Source of the DNA: Codonopsis lanceolata
Taxonomy: Eukaryota; Streptophyta; Magnoliopsida; Asterales; Campanulaceae
NCBI GenBank assembly: GCA_013146195.2
Contig: CM028383.1
Location: 16,143,642 to 16,207,641 of the forward strand
Direction of reading: 5' to 3'
DNA length: 64,000 nucleotides
How positions within the stretch are numbered: position 1 is the first letter of the stretch; each line of letters opens with the position of its first letter. The notes beneath the pieces were generated by a model that had not been told where the DNA came from, ran no database searches, and saw only the letters and a list, made by a program, of their open reading frames with translations. Shown one piece after another: positions 52,201-60,018 of this stretch. A program made the position numbers and the translations under genes.

Positions 52201-54673
52201 CGCCAAATGAGATGACGCGTCCTTGTACACTGGGGGTATACAAGATCAAAAATATTCTAAACAAAAGAACTGTCCATGCTATCTACAAAAGGATCTTCAG
52301 AATTAGAATTGGCTATGTAGCACATAAGAGTTGCTTACGACAAATCAGTGCCATAAATCTGGTTTAAGATTTGATTCTTATCTTTCACAGAACTGTCTCC
52401 TGGAGGAGTTTCTTTCCTTCCTTTAGTTTGAGACCCATTAAATTTAGATTAGGCTCAAAGGACTGGTTTGTGATTGTCTTCTAATTCTTGATTTTTAAAA
52501 CTATATTCAACCAACCGAGCTCGGCCAAACAGTGGCAAGTCATGTCAAAGAAAAACTGGCCAAGATACTGACAGTTTCAACAACTCAGTGCACCATCAAA
52601 ACTTGGTCAAACCTACAGATCCACTCAGATTCCAGTATCCGTCCACTTATGAATATAATTCTTCTCTAAGTGTTCCTGACAACAAACACAATTCGTGATT
52701 TTTTAATATATTATGCCTTCACATAATTCAACTTCGCTACTGATACAGGATTCATGGTGCTGTACAACAACATCATTTCTCATCTTAAAATATAGATCTA
52801 CACATATAAGAATAATAATAACCACACAAGTGTTCAACCATAATTATATCGTATACAAATGAAAAAACAAAACCCAAGTAAACCTTATTCATGGTGGATT
52901 CAAAACCAAATTTAAATATCTAAGCACAATATAAAACAAAATACTGTAACTAAATGAAGCCAAATTACTAACGGCAGCAACAATTTTACCCGATATACAT
53001 TCACCTTATGCAAACAAAATCAATCTCAAGATATTCCTTTCCCTTAACATAAAGGTTTAAAAGAAATAAAGTCGTAGAGAAAACATATCCGAAAAAACCC
53101 AATAGCAACCAAACCCTGGATGTGGGTATAGTTTGCTTCTTGCAGGAAACAAAGGGAAAGGGAATAGAGTTTTCTGGCTGTTCGTCAAGCTCTCGGAGAC
53201 ATGGTTAACTTAATCCTTTTACTTGCAATATTCAGCAACAACAAACAGAATATATCATGAATTATGTCAACAGTAGGAGTTGTGTTGAGAATAACACTCG
53301 GCCAGTATCATTAGAACCAGAGTTGCACAAGTATTGGCAAAGGAATCAATAACAATAATGAAAAAGAAATGCAATATACTAGCCCATAATGTTACCTTGA
53401 CTCGTAACTGAGCTGCATTTTTGTACCAAAAACCAACGCCTATTTTTCTCATCTCTTGCCAAGATGCTTCATTCGTTAAAAGAGAATTAAACAAGCTTTC
53501 TTGACAATCAGAATAAAAAGCCCATGCAGTCATCCCTGAGTTAACAACCAACTCCCCCATTGATGGCAATCTACCACATCTTCGGGTAAAATAGAGCTGT
53601 TGAAACCTTACTGGAAGCCAAAATCTTGTGGCCAAAAAAAAAGGGGGGAAATGATATTAATTTAAGAAAAATGAAATCTGATATAAAGCAACCATAGGAT
53701 ATAATGAAAAGGTCAAAAATAGATGTCAAGGTATGCCAATAAGTCTAGGCACATACATTGGTTCAAACGATAGATATTATTTTCCTATATGTGTCATTTA
53801 ACAAAGAGAGAGGCACCATGTCCCACTAATCTTTAGTTAGTCACTTGAAAGCATGACACCAGACACCGAACACCGGATAAATTGCTGCTTTTGACCGCAC
53901 ACTGACAAAAAGCAGGAAAAGTACAGGCAACATATTATTAATACTTATTCCAGAGAAAGAGGAGGGTGGGGGACTCTTCTTATCTTCAATAGATTTCAAC
54001 TGTTCAACATTTTCCCAGCTCACACAAGTTCATGAAAACACTTCGAATCTATATGATCCTTTTGTAGTCCCAATTTTGAGCCTTGGAAATAAGAGGAATG
54101 CCAGGATCTTCAAAGGTCAATTTCGTTCTAGGCAGCTATTGAAGGACATGATGGATGGCTACCTTAGCGACATTAGCTTCAGCCACGGGAGCTTGTAGGG
54201 CCATCCCTGTGATAAATATTTGCCTGGGCTGAAAGTAGTAATGTCCTGATAGTTCTTATTTTTCTTTTTTTGCCCCTTCTTTTTCTTCCACTTTCATGCA
54301 ATTGCTAGCTGTCTAGCCCAGACTAAGATAAGAGGGCTGTCTAAGCGTCAAACTCATATATCTCCAATATCAATGACACAGGGACATGGTAAAGTTTCAG
54401 TATGTCAGCTTCTACCTTTTAAAGATGAAATAGCTTTCTAAATAACACGGGGAGTTCAAGCTTTTGTAGATTACTTATTTTGAAGCAATTTATAACAAAA
54501 ATGAGTCAGAGGAGGCACTTGCCAGAAGCATATAATATGGTGATAAGTGCCTGACCTGAAACCCTTCTCCAACTGTCAAGAGCCCACATGAATGCTCGAT
54601 GCTTTTAAAAGAGTGAAACATAGATTTCTCTGTTTCCATGTCCCGTGCTGTGCTCATTTATCTTTTTCAAAAT

Positions 54674-54722
<49 letters not shown>

Positions 54723-55421
54723 GGATTATCTTAAATAACTTTAAAATATTTCATAGCTGAAAATGGCAAGTTCAACGACATTCCTGCATTGGCTATTTAT
54801 TATTCAATACCAAACAACATTTATGTAAATTTGGATGAAAACATCAAACAACTACTGAACTCAAAGTAAATTTAGTACAACAATAAATTAGTCAAAAGAA
54901 TCAGTATCAAAAGCTGACATCCACCAATAAGTCAAGTGAGTCACATCAGAGTCGAATATACCTTTGACCAGGTTCATCAAGACTTCCATAGGCAGATGCA
55001 GAATTTGGATTACTAACTTCATCAAGAAGATCAGCAATAGCAAGAATTTGTAACTTTTCGAAGTTGGATATGGCAGCAAGATCAGATAATTTCTCAATAG
55101 ATTCACCTAGTCCACTGAGTTCAGATCTCTTCAAAGATGAAGTGCTCGAGTTACTAGAACCATCAAAATTCCAACTGGAGGAGGAACTGAACAGGTCTTT
55201 CGTGGAAAGCGAAGAAGACGGGGCAAAAGTGGGATCTCCACTCCAATTAAATGCTTTATCACTTGAACTTGGTGTGGAAAGTCCTTCAAGATAATTTGGC
55301 AAGTCGATTGGAGGAATCACACGGCTAGACTTGGCGAGGGAATTACTTCTCAAAGACTCTTTATTCAAAGTAAGGTACCGATCAAGATGCCGCAGTGCAA
55401 CAAGTGAACGTTTCCAATTGC
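19764..55421 (-). CDS. Rav1 / DmX-like (rabconnectin-3 alpha) WD40 protein, 3' 14 exons of a giant gene
   Basis: Minus-strand exons: 55421-54962, 53624-53396, 51019-50855, 49958-49686, 49584-49339, 35012-34623, 34519-33107, 32989-32933, 32427-31999, 31600-31377, 30141-30008, 28672-28415, 28334-28156 and 19856-19764 (TGA 19766-19764). All junctions are GT..AG and phases agree (1515 codons plus stop after a split first codon). Exons 1-5 encode the Rav1 C-terminal domain: RFWLPVRFQQLYF, EASWQEMRKIGVGFWYKNAAQL, PLVGFLSRNFQ, GRHQLELAVAFFLLGGD. Exons 8-14 encode terminal WD40 repeats: GTVCTWQLE, NVVIWDTLAPP, GKGGDVGVHDFRY, GSKDGDVKLWD and, last, CGGDGSVKLVELKDF. In yeast and animals this protein promotes assembly of the vacuolar V-ATPase; the plant homologue is about 2500 residues, so roughly 1000 residues lie beyond 64000. 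No stop or frameshift seen; probably functional. Confidence 0.9.
20178..20185. repeat. 8-bp target-site duplication, left copy (CTCTTTAG)
   Basis: CTCTTTAG at 20178-20185 is repeated exactly at 22688-22695, just outside the inverted ends of the hAT-like element. Eight base pairs is the hAT-typical TSD length. Confidence 0.85.
20240..20379 (-). pseudogene. Shortened duplicate of the 5' part of the captured gene-like frame
   Basis: The segment aligns to 20997-21220 but lacks two internal blocks of about 34 and 58 bp. Shared stretches include GGGTTTTTGAGACAG, GGTTTCAAGTTGTTTAGG and GGATTGGAAAATGATCACAGG. Thus the hAT element holds two copies, one collapsed by deletions. Confidence 0.75.
20834..21223 (-). 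CDS. Secreted-protein-like N-terminal fragment inside the hAT element, function unknown
   Basis: 129 codons, ATG at 21223, stop TAA at 20836-20834. Residues about 25-45 form a hydrophobic stretch (NLFLFFYSITILISIAI) like a signal peptide or anchor. It is followed by a Cys-containing region with potential N-glycosylation sites (NNCLKNPSLRYCNHT, SHLCNESKNPKC) and SFPKIDLRNRPNIA. This layout is that of an extracellular protein N-terminus, perhaps the cap of an LRR receptor-like protein, but I do not recognise it firmly. The frame ends abruptly after NIA in an A-rich tract, so it is probably a captured first-exon fragment rather than a complete gene. Confidence 0.4.
   Translation of the reverse strand: MNLAKPLPVIIFQSPHTHTASTASISNLFLFFYSITILISIAIDQVLSGTVVEDLNNLKPPPNFINTITNNCLKNPSLRYCNHTTPFFLSVIFKFTVVASHLCNESKNPKCVDSFPKIDLRNRPNIAKN
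21470..22110. repeat. AT-rich degenerate repeat inside the hAT element
   Basis: Four to five copies of TTATCGTAATTAACTKAATCARTTTAATTTTTGT separated by 100-200 bp (near 21500, 21625, 21850, 21985). The block at about 21720-21760 starts CCCTCCGTTCTGGGCAAAGAGG, a Stowaway-like left end without a partner. Confidence 0.55.
22309..22404 (+). repeat. Minisatellite, 24-bp unit x 4
   Basis: CTTTTAAGATAAGTTATAAACTTT repeats with period 24 at 22309, 22333, 22357 and 22381. The last copy has one change (GATGAG for GATAAG). Confidence 0.95.
22819..22823. repeat. Copia A 5-bp TSD, left copy (GACAT)
   Basis: GACAT directly precedes the LTR and recurs at 27808-27812 directly after the other LTR. Confidence 0.9.
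22824..23008 (-). repeat. Copia A 3' LTR (185 bp)
   Basis: Paired with 27623-27807. On the minus strand it starts TGTTAGAAAATAAGGG and ends CTATTAACA, and includes a short (TA)n run. Confidence 0.93.
23009..23023 (-). promoter_or_regulatory. Copia A polypurine tract
   Basis: Minus-strand TTGAAGGGGAG directly abuts the 3' LTR, the expected plus-strand DNA primer site. Confidence 0.8.
23186..24603 (-). pseudogene. Copia A reverse transcriptase and RNase H
   Basis: RT begins with ALEANETWDLV and KWVYAVKMNPDGTV, continues through DTFSPVAKLTSVR and QLDVKNAFLHGDL, and holds the catalytic VVYVDDI. RNase H remains as SSAESEYRAMAQTTCELMWI-like text with LWCDNQAAMHI. A frameshift near 23440 separates the two, and the C-terminal part is disrupted after KK at 23190. 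Nearly the same sequence is present in copia B. Confidence 0.9.
25039..26280 (-). pseudogene. Copia A protease and integrase
   Basis: The protease motif reads DSGVTDHMTG, with the usual Ala replaced by Val. An integrase zinc-binding region follows (YGHPSLPVLKKL ... CESCEFAKHHR). The core carries D of HTDVWGP, D of LRSDNAKEYF and E of QNGVAERKNRH, the DDE triad. A stop after VGKLD ends the frame before RT. Confidence 0.88.
26366..27221 (-). pseudogene. Copia A gag with damaged zinc knuckle
   Basis: The frame at 27221-26919 gives the gag N-terminus (MAEDASSSGPIMTIVSNQNRL, SNFAEWRYLVQVNMGG). A second frame at 26686-26366 gives an RG-rich stretch and CYNCGEHSHFKS, a CCHC knuckle whose last Cys is lost by a frameshift. 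Copia B keeps CYNCGEQGHFKNQC. The two parts are out of frame. Confidence 0.85.
27611..27622 (-). promoter_or_regulatory. Copia A primer-binding site
   Basis: Minus-strand TGGTATCAGAGC directly follows the 5' LTR; it is complementary to the 3' end of initiator tRNA-Met, the usual plant copia primer. Confidence 0.9.
27623..27807 (-). repeat. Copia A 5' LTR (185 bp)
   Basis: Same length as 22824-23008 with about seven substitutions, clustered in the U5-side half. Confidence 0.93.
28965..29449. mobile_element. PIF/Tourist-like MITE with TAA TSD
   Basis: Ends GGGCATGTACAATGG (left) and, in reverse complement, GAGCATATACAATGG (right) form 15-bp TIRs with two mismatches. TAA flanks both sides (28962-28964 and 29450-29452), the PIF/Harbinger-type TSD. 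AT-rich interior without coding. It lies in a Rav1-like gene intron and abuts the SINE-like block. Confidence 0.7.
29453..29685 (+). mobile_element. Probable tRNA-derived SINE
   Basis: Starts TGACCCCAAGGGGTGGGAGAGATGGCAAGGGC and has a B-box-like GGTTCCATTCC at about 29510. It ends CACTTACCTATCAAAAAAAA. No clear TSD. The internal ATTACCTATCA at about 29540 suggests a composite or dimeric structure. It lies in the same intron as the PIF-like MITE. Confidence 0.55.
30285..30542. mobile_element. Stowaway-type MITE with TA TSD
   Basis: Left CTCCATCTGTCCCAAAATTATTG and right CAATAATTTTGGGGCGGAGGGAG are inverted; TA flanks at 30283-30284 and 30543-30544. Same family as 16401-16657. Lies in an intron of the Rav1-like gene. 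Confidence 0.9.
30756..30995. mobile_element. Stowaway-type MITE, second family
   Basis: Left CTCCCTCCGTTCTAGGCAAAGAATTC; right GACTCTTTGGGTGGAAGAGAGGGAG. Left flank TA, right flank TG (mutated TSD). The interior matches the MITE at 3412-3723. Confidence 0.75.
35317..35365. repeat. Palindromic terminus of the 3744-type element
   Basis: ACCGTCTTACGAATTAGGATCCGTAAGACGG with flanking CCTTACAGGAG aligns with the end at 3744-3790. No partner end or decamer array is next to it. Confidence 0.5.
35356..35745 (+). repeat. Tandem duplication, 195-bp unit x 2
   Basis: Units 35356-35550 and 35551-35745 differ at only a few positions. The unit starts CAGGAGACC at the edge of the palindromic terminus and ends CTCGAAATAATGA. 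Intronic and non-coding; recent. Confidence 0.93.
36055..36985. mobile_element. Stowaway-type MITE split by a LINE
   Basis: The left end CCCTATCCGTTTCATATAAGTTGTCC and the reverse of the right end CTCTCTCTGTTTCATATATATTGTCC form the TIR. TA flanks at 36053-36054 and 36986-36987. The middle (about 36257-36905) is a LINE fragment, inserted later. Confidence 0.75.
36257..36905 (-). mobile_element. 5'-truncated LINE (3' part with zf-RVT domain)
   Basis: The minus strand codes for KRFTVTTYFHAF, then a zf-RVT block (WCYMCKGHNERVNHLMLHC, RNAIWEAAPIGVW), and ends in the LINE tail ACTTATCAAAAAAA. The coding part is broken by frameshifts. It lies inside the MITE 36055-36985. Confidence 0.8.
37412..39935 (-). 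mobile_element. 5'-truncated LINE with RT and zf-RVT domains
   Basis: The RT frame at 39833-38817 is intact over the core: DKAPGPDRFKMAFFQQCW, DYRPISLVGSVYKLLAKVLS, SDSQHAFVGGKQITDA, NGEPAGFFPSSRGLHQGDPLSPFLF and the catalytic LLFADDTLIF. After a frameshift near 38815 follow KAGRLTLVKNSLLGIPTY (38724-38326) and the zf-RVT part (38238-37648, WRYMCRDNSESTNHLLLHC). The tail TTACTTATCAAAAAAAA ends at 37412. Endonuclease and ORF1 are missing. Dead element. Confidence 0.88.
39945..40139 (+). mobile_element. LINE 3' end fragment
   Basis: Plus-strand 3' UTR type sequence: TTGTATACCTCTAGTGTACAAAGGATGCGTCACC, ending in TATTCATCAAAAAA. It corresponds to the other LINE tails but lies in opposite orientation to the LINE at 37412-39935, with their truncated 5' sides facing each other. 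Confidence 0.7.
40616..41793 (+). mobile_element. 5'-truncated LINE with target-site duplication
   Basis: Codes for LVNWNTVCRNLKGGGLG, FNVTLLGKWLWKFL, and zf-RVT text (WCYLCKGDGESVNHIIIHC). Ends in (A)13 at 41781-41793. A direct repeat TCTTGAAG(R)GC(T)CATCTG lies at 40599-40615 and 41794-41809, with one mismatch and one indel. Two frameshifts are visible (about 40895 and 41100). It sits in the 14.3-kb intron on the opposite strand to the gene. Confidence 0.88.
41872..42535 (-). mobile_element. 5'-truncated LINE (zf-RVT and tail)
   Basis: Minus-strand frame 42516-41962 runs from NSFGSDFGGRGLFPWKAIW through WCYMCKCNGESADHLLLHC to ERNRRVFDNVEKSVSLLKNEL. It ends in the tail TTACTTATCAAAAAAAAA. 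184 codons without interruption, so relatively young. Confidence 0.85.
42540..43125. other. Unassigned repeat-like sequence left of copia B
   Basis: No known gene or TE domain identified. The end (43069-43125) is one half of a 57-bp tandem duplication whose second half lies right of copia B (48002-48055). Confidence 0.4.
43131..43321 (+). repeat. Copia B 5' LTR (191 bp)
   Basis: TGTTAGAAAATAAGGG ... TTCTGATTTCA, with a (TA)n run at 43160-43202. About six substitutions from the 3' LTR outside the TA run. Confidence 0.93.
43322..43334 (+). promoter_or_regulatory. Copia B primer-binding site
   Basis: TGGTATCAGAGCC directly after the 5' LTR, complementary to initiator tRNA-Met. Confidence 0.9.
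43784..44709 (+). pseudogene. Copia B gag
   Basis: ATG at 43784. Contains SNFAEWRYLAQVNVGGL, an LWTLLHKWFSGASNLNRLYNL block, an in-frame stop after FSWL, and, in the frame from 44398, an RG-rich region and CYNCGEQGHFKNQC, an intact CX2CX4HX4C knuckle. Confidence 0.88.
44700..45781 (+). pseudogene. Copia B protease and integrase
   Basis: The protease motif survives as DSGATDNMAG-like text at 44708, but a stop interrupts it. The integrase is split by a frameshift near 45300-45350; HTDVWGP, LRSDNAKEYF and QNGVAERKNHH are all present. Confidence 0.85.
46368..47668 (+). pseudogene. Copia B reverse transcriptase and RNase H
   Basis: RT frame 46368-47141 carries KWVYMVKMNPDGTV, QLDVKNAFLHGDL and VVYVDDI. 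A TGA stop replaces an Arg codon (CGA) at about 47139, a likely CpG decay event. RNase H follows in pieces (SDANWAGSRDDSKSTTGYC, LWCDNQVAMHI, ERTKHIEVDCHFIREKI). Confidence 0.9.
47797..47807 (+). promoter_or_regulatory. Copia B polypurine tract
   Basis: TTGAAGGGGAG directly abuts the 3' LTR, as in copia A. Confidence 0.8.
47808..48001 (+). repeat. Copia B 3' LTR (194 bp)
   Basis: Pairs with 43131-43321; the (TA)n run is of different length and preceded by TGTGT. Confidence 0.93.
48007..49100. other. Intron sequence right of copia B, no gene seen
   Basis: Begins with the second half of the 57-bp duplication. No coding frame with known domain was recognised; the 73- and 92-codon frames at 48731 and 48966 are without features. 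Confidence 0.4.
49104..49280. mobile_element. Short Stowaway-like MITE
   Basis: Left CTCCGTCCATCCCAAAAAAGAAAGAC and right GACTATTTTTTTGGGATGGAGGGAG are inverted. Right flank TA; left flank TT. It lies 58 bp downstream of the exon at 49584-49339. Confidence 0.75.
51659..52017 (-). mobile_element. LINE fragment (zf-RVT tail region) between direct repeats
   Basis: Minus-strand text FLSWSLYKRRRRNLIWEAVPLGVCWTIWKERNRRVFDNEE is LINE ORF2 C-terminus; the 3' UTR motif GTATACTTCTAGTGTACAAAGGACGC follows. No A-tail. Flanks 51612-51654 and 52018-52060 are similar (about 80% by eye). Confidence 0.75.
52165..52300 (-). mobile_element. LINE 3' end fragment
   Basis: Minus-strand tail TTACTTATCAAAAAA with GTATACCCCCAGTGTACAAGGACGCGTCATC; coding part absent. 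In the intron between exons 53624-53396 and 51019-50855. Confidence 0.7.
54677..54720. repeat. (TA)n microsatellite
   Basis: Uninterrupted TA run of about 40 bp in an intron of the Rav1-like gene. Confidence 0.92.
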
Positions 55422-55961
55422 CTGAAGACATTCATGATAGTATGGAGAAACTTACTATTGACTCAAATCAAGCAAATCCTACAAATTTACCTTTAGAAGG
55501 AATCATGGTACATTAAAACCAATCTAGAAACTATTACCAGAAAAATGTAACAAATTCAAAAATATAAAACTAAGATATAGACAGCAGACAAATACTCATT
55601 TTCAATTTCAGAAGCGGAAGTAGAGGGAAAAGAAGAAAAAAAATTAAGCTTCACTTTGAAAGCAAGGGAAACCAAGTTTAGATTGTAGATAAGGCCTCTG
55701 AAGCAAAATCATATTTACTGTCCGAAAAGAAAAAAAAATTAATATCACAGTACTCCACCAGGCCAGCGAACACCCTCCGACTTCCATCATGTGAATTTTC
55801 TGCCAATGGATTCCATCACAAAAGGGCAAATCTTTCACATTCCTATCAATACTATCTGACTATGCACTCTAAGTACCTTTCTTAAAGCTAGTGAAGAAAG
55901 TTATGAGTAATATATACACTGGCCATGACTGTTACACTCCCACTATCAGCACCAATAATTT

Positions 55962-56640
55962 ATTGCCACCATTTTCATCTATCATTGTTAAACAATTTCC
56001 GACATATAGCAAAACACTAGGCATCTTTCACCTTTGCGGCCCTTCTAGCCCAAATCAGAGTATAACCCCTTTAGTTTCTCTCCGATCTCCATATTATGCC
56101 CCTAAGTACATCACATGGAATGTTTTACACTTGACCATCAGACCGACGATTAGGGCGTTGCAGAGAAGATGGAGGCCAATGCAGAGTAACAGGCATTGTT
56201 TTTCCGTTAAAGGCCCTTCTAGACTGAACCATGGTTTAACACCATGACCCTTTTAAATAATTCGTTCATTCTACTTGCAGACTCTTTTATTAACACCATG
56301 ACCCTTTTATTACCACCATTTTCATCTATCATTGTTAAACAATTTCCGACATATAGCAAAACACTAGGCATCTTTCACCTTAGCGGCCCTTCTAGCCCAA
56401 ATCAGGGTATAACCCCTTTAGTTTCTCTCCGATCTCCATATTATGCCCCTAAGTACATCACATGGGATGTATTACTCTTGACCATCAGACCGACGATAAG
56501 GGCGTTGCAGAGCAGATGGAGGCCAATGCAGAGCAACAGGCATTGTTTTTCTGTTAAAGGCCCTACTAGACTGAACGTGGTTTAACACCATGACCCTTTT
56601 AAATAATCCGTTCATTATACTTACAGACTCCCCTTTTTCA
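55962..56640 (+). repeat. Tandem duplication, about 347-bp period x 2
   Basis: Copies near 55962-56308 and 56309-56640 share long identical blocks (CCACCATTTTCATCTATC, GGCATCTTTCACCTT, CATCAGACCGACGAT). Both give parallel frames of about 115 codons without known domain. A shorter sub-duplication of 'CACCATGACCCTTTTA' lies at 56240-56310. It sits in the intron upstream of 55421. Confidence 0.9.
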
Positions 56641-56929
56641 ATAGTAAGTTTACACCTTTTTACCATCTATGAATTAAATAAGAAGTTGGATATTCATTTC
56701 AGATTTTGTAATCTCTTACTTACTCGCAAGGGAAATAATGTTTTCCTTAATATGTCTGACTCGTCAAACTAGGATTCTCCACGTTGAACAAAGTACAATA
56801 CCATTGTTTCTGAAAATAATCTGGAAAACATCTATTTATGAGTTGCTTAGGGTGGACAAGTATAAAACGTAATAAGAGGTGTTACTTTTCTCACTTAGTT
56901 AGGTATAAAACAGTGTACACGAATGCAAA

Positions 56930-57290
56930 TTTTGCCGCGAAAGTGCTACTGAAGATATAGTTAAGTTAGATGGCCAAGCAATACCAGAAATTGATTTCTT
57001 AATTTAAGGTCAATTGTTAATCAAGTTGGAGATGTTGGAGCTGGTGTTAGTCATATAATCAAGTCAGAAAGTATGAAGTTGGGAAGTGCTTATGGAGTTC
57101 TATGTGATCCAAATAAACATAAGATTGAAAGGAAAATTCGAGGGATAGTTGATTAGAACCGCTTTACTTTGTGGCATAGAATGTTGAGGAACAAAGAAAC
57201 AAGTTAACAAACTGTGCCTAGCTAAAATGACAATGCTAAGATGGATGTTTGATAAAACTAGATATATGAGACAGTAAAAGTGGCCCCTCT
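56930..57290 (+). pseudogene. Decayed reverse-transcriptase-like fragment of another non-LTR type
   Basis: In three frames the plus strand gives LDGQAIPEIDF, IVNQVGDVGAGVSHIIKS, SAYGVLCDPN and then VNKLC-AKM-MLRWM-like text. This order matches the common plant sequence 'FKYLGSIVHQEGDI..VTHRIK..W..GVLCD..LK.K.Y...RPALLYGTECW..K..HVNKL.VAEMRMLRWM' of retrotransposon RT C-termini. Many stops and frameshifts; it is a relic, not the L1 type found nearby. Confidence 0.6.
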
Positions 57291-58098
57291 AAGAGATAAA
57301 ATGTGAGAATATAGCATAGAAGGTTTAATCACATAAACCATGGACCAATTAGTTACAAAGTGTGCAAATATCAACAGAAATACCAATAGTAAGTTTACTA
57401 ACTAATATTATATCAATACAAGGGCAGGAGGTAAGTGAAGACCAAATCTAGCATGAAAGGCAATTATAAAAAGGATATCACATTGTTGCTTTGGACTAAA
57501 AAGATGACAAAAAAAGGATTCATGCAGCCGACACAGAGTAATTGGGAGAAAGGCTAAGTTGACTTGAGTTATATAGATATATACACTTGACTTCTTCTAG
57601 GAGTTTTCTTGTATATTAACAACAGCACGTCTGCACGTGCATCCAATTATGAAATATGAGCTCGCGAACTTGAACACTTTCTTTGGTAGCCCATGGAGAA
57701 GCAATAAATACATATATATTCCTATCAATATGGATCAAATTTTTCAAGGGAAACAACTATTTGGACAAGTAGTACACAAACTCCCATTTTAATTAGTAAG
57801 CCCCTCCTTAGTTATCTTCTTGAGAAACTCCCCTTACCATGTAATACCAATGATTTGAGGACTAGAACGGAAGCATCAAATGTCAATAAAAAGGGGTGAG
57901 GGACGCTACGAACTCAAAATCAAAGAATCGCAGACACAACCATTTATATGATAGCTAAATAGATATATAAAAAAAACATAGACGAACATAAGTATTTCTA
58001 AAGCTCTGGTAATTACTTTCCATACTATATTTCCTTATCATATACTTACTCGTACAAATGACCAAAACTTTGAGAGATATAATGCCTTTCTTGAAAAC
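57291..58098. other. Intron sequence, no gene seen
   Basis: AT-rich; no coding or repeat structure recognised on either strand. Confidence 0.4.
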
Positions 58099-58651
58099 TT
58101 TTTTTTTTGATAAGTAATAATTGAATTAGAAAAAACGTCTAAAAGGAGGCGCAGCCATGTACACAGGGAGTATACAAAGCCGAAAAACTATACACTATCC
58201 GTAATATTAACCAAAAGATCCCCTTCTACCGGGGCAGTGTCTTCGTTCCAGAACTATAAGGACTGATTCATCTCCCTCTTAATCCGGGCTACATCAGTTT
58301 CTTCGTTTTCAAAAACTCTTTTATTCCTCTCTTTCCAAACATTCCACCGAATAGCCAAAGGAATAGATCCCCATTTGTTCTCTTTCCTTTTTCTGTTGAA
58401 GGATTCCCACCCACTAAGAAGCTGGGCATAACCCACAGCAGACCTGCATGGAGGAAAAAGGAACTCCACAGCTCCCTAACAACTGAACAGTGAAGAAGCA
58501 AGTGCTCGACAGTTTCCTCCTCCTCTTTGCACATGAAGCACCGATTGACATAAATTCATCCTCTAGCTTTCAAATTATCCCTCATTAATATTGCTCCCCG
58601 AGCCGCTTCCCAAGCAAAAAAAGCCACCCTTCGAGGAGCATTTGTCCTCCA

Positions 58652-58674
58652 TTTTTTTTGATAAAGGTAAAGTG

Positions 58675-58720
<46 letters not shown>

Positions 58721-60018
58721 GAGCGTTAAAACAGGTGACGCGTCCTTGACATAAAAGTATACACTACACAAAAATATACCCACTAGCCAATATGGAAAAT
58801 ATTCACAGCATCTGCACTAGTGTTATCATTAAGATTCAAGGTATGATCAGCCCCTACACTCCATTCAAGCATGTTCGAGAGAAGCGATTTCCTCAAAGCA
58901 TTCATAGAACCCTCTTCATTATCAAACGCCCTTCGATTTCTTTCTTTCCAAATCGTCTAAACTACGCTTAATGGGGCACCATCCCAAAGGCTATTCCTGC
59001 TCTTTTTCCTCCTAAAATAAGACCAATTCCAAAAAAGATCCTTGGTAGAGTTTGGGAGCACCCACGAAATGTTAAACAAGCCAAAAATCACAGACCATAG
59101 AGTCCCCACCACCGGGCAGTGTAGCATCAAATGGTTAACACTCTCTTGAACCCAGTTTCTCCACTTAACCCCAAACCCCATTTTCTCCATCATAAACATC
59201 AGAAAGTCCCAATTCACATTATCAAATGCCTTTTCTATATCCAGCTTACATAGTAAGCCCGGGTTCCGCCTTTGATTCTAGCATCCACTGCTTCGTTTGC
59301 AATCAGCGACGCATCTAAGATTTGCCTGTTACGAACAAAAGCGTGCTGGGAATCAGAGATGATTTTATCCATAGTTTTCCTCAATCTATGGGAAAGCACC
59401 TTTGCAGTGATTTTGTAGACCCCTCCAACCAAGCTAATGGGTCTGAATTCCTTCACGTCGCTAGCGCCTTTCTTTTTAGGGATTAGAACAATGAAAGTGG
59501 CATTTGAACTTTTCTCAAAGCACGAATTCTCATAAAAGTGGTGGAAAACTCTCATCATATCCTCCCTTATGAGATCCCAACACTGCTGTAAAAAAGTAAG
59601 GGAGAAACCATTTGGACCCGGGGCTTTGTCATCACTCATTTCACACAAGACCAGCACCACTTCCTCTTCCGTAAAAGGCTGCTCAAGTTCAGACGAAGCT
59701 TCCAAGTCAAGGGCCATGCACGTGACTCCCTCTTGCGTCGGTCTCCAATCACTGTTGTCCCTGTACAGATTCTCATAGAAGTTCACAATCCCTCTTTTAA
59801 TCTCCTCCTTTTCTTCCAGAATCTCCCCTTCAACTGTCAACTTTTTAATCTGATTTACCGAGGAATGCGCACTTGCCATCCTATGGAAAAATTTGGTATT
59901 GTTGTCCCCCTCCTTGAGCCACTGGACCCTTGATTTTTTTCTCCAACTAATTTCCTCACATCTCAGAAGACACTCTAATTCCTTCTTCAAATCCAAATCC
60001 AGACTTCTTCTCTCAGGC
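58652..60018 (-). mobile_element. LINE B, 5'-truncated, nested in LINE A with 11-bp TSD
   Basis: TTTGTCCTCCA at 58641-58651 and 60019-60029 is an exact TSD. The element starts inside ORF2 (RRSLDLDLKKELECLLRCEEISW), has RT N-terminal motifs (DKAPGPNGFSLTFLQQCW, EFRPISLVGGVYK, SDSQHAFVRNRQIL), and then a jump at about 59140-59150 from GFGVKWRNWVQ to ESVNHLMLHC. The catalytic FADD part is thus deleted. The tail ends ATACACTTTACCTTTATCAAAAAAA with a (TA)n run at 58678-58716. Confidence 0.9.

Noticed and set aside
55421..55435. ATG near 55431 as start of the Rav1-like protein
   Set aside because: It lies upstream of a good acceptor (TGTCTTCAG), and homologues have about 1000 more residues before this point.
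55891..56585. Plus-strand frames of 118 and 113 codons as genes
   Set aside because: They mirror each other because of a tandem duplication and show no known domain or start context.
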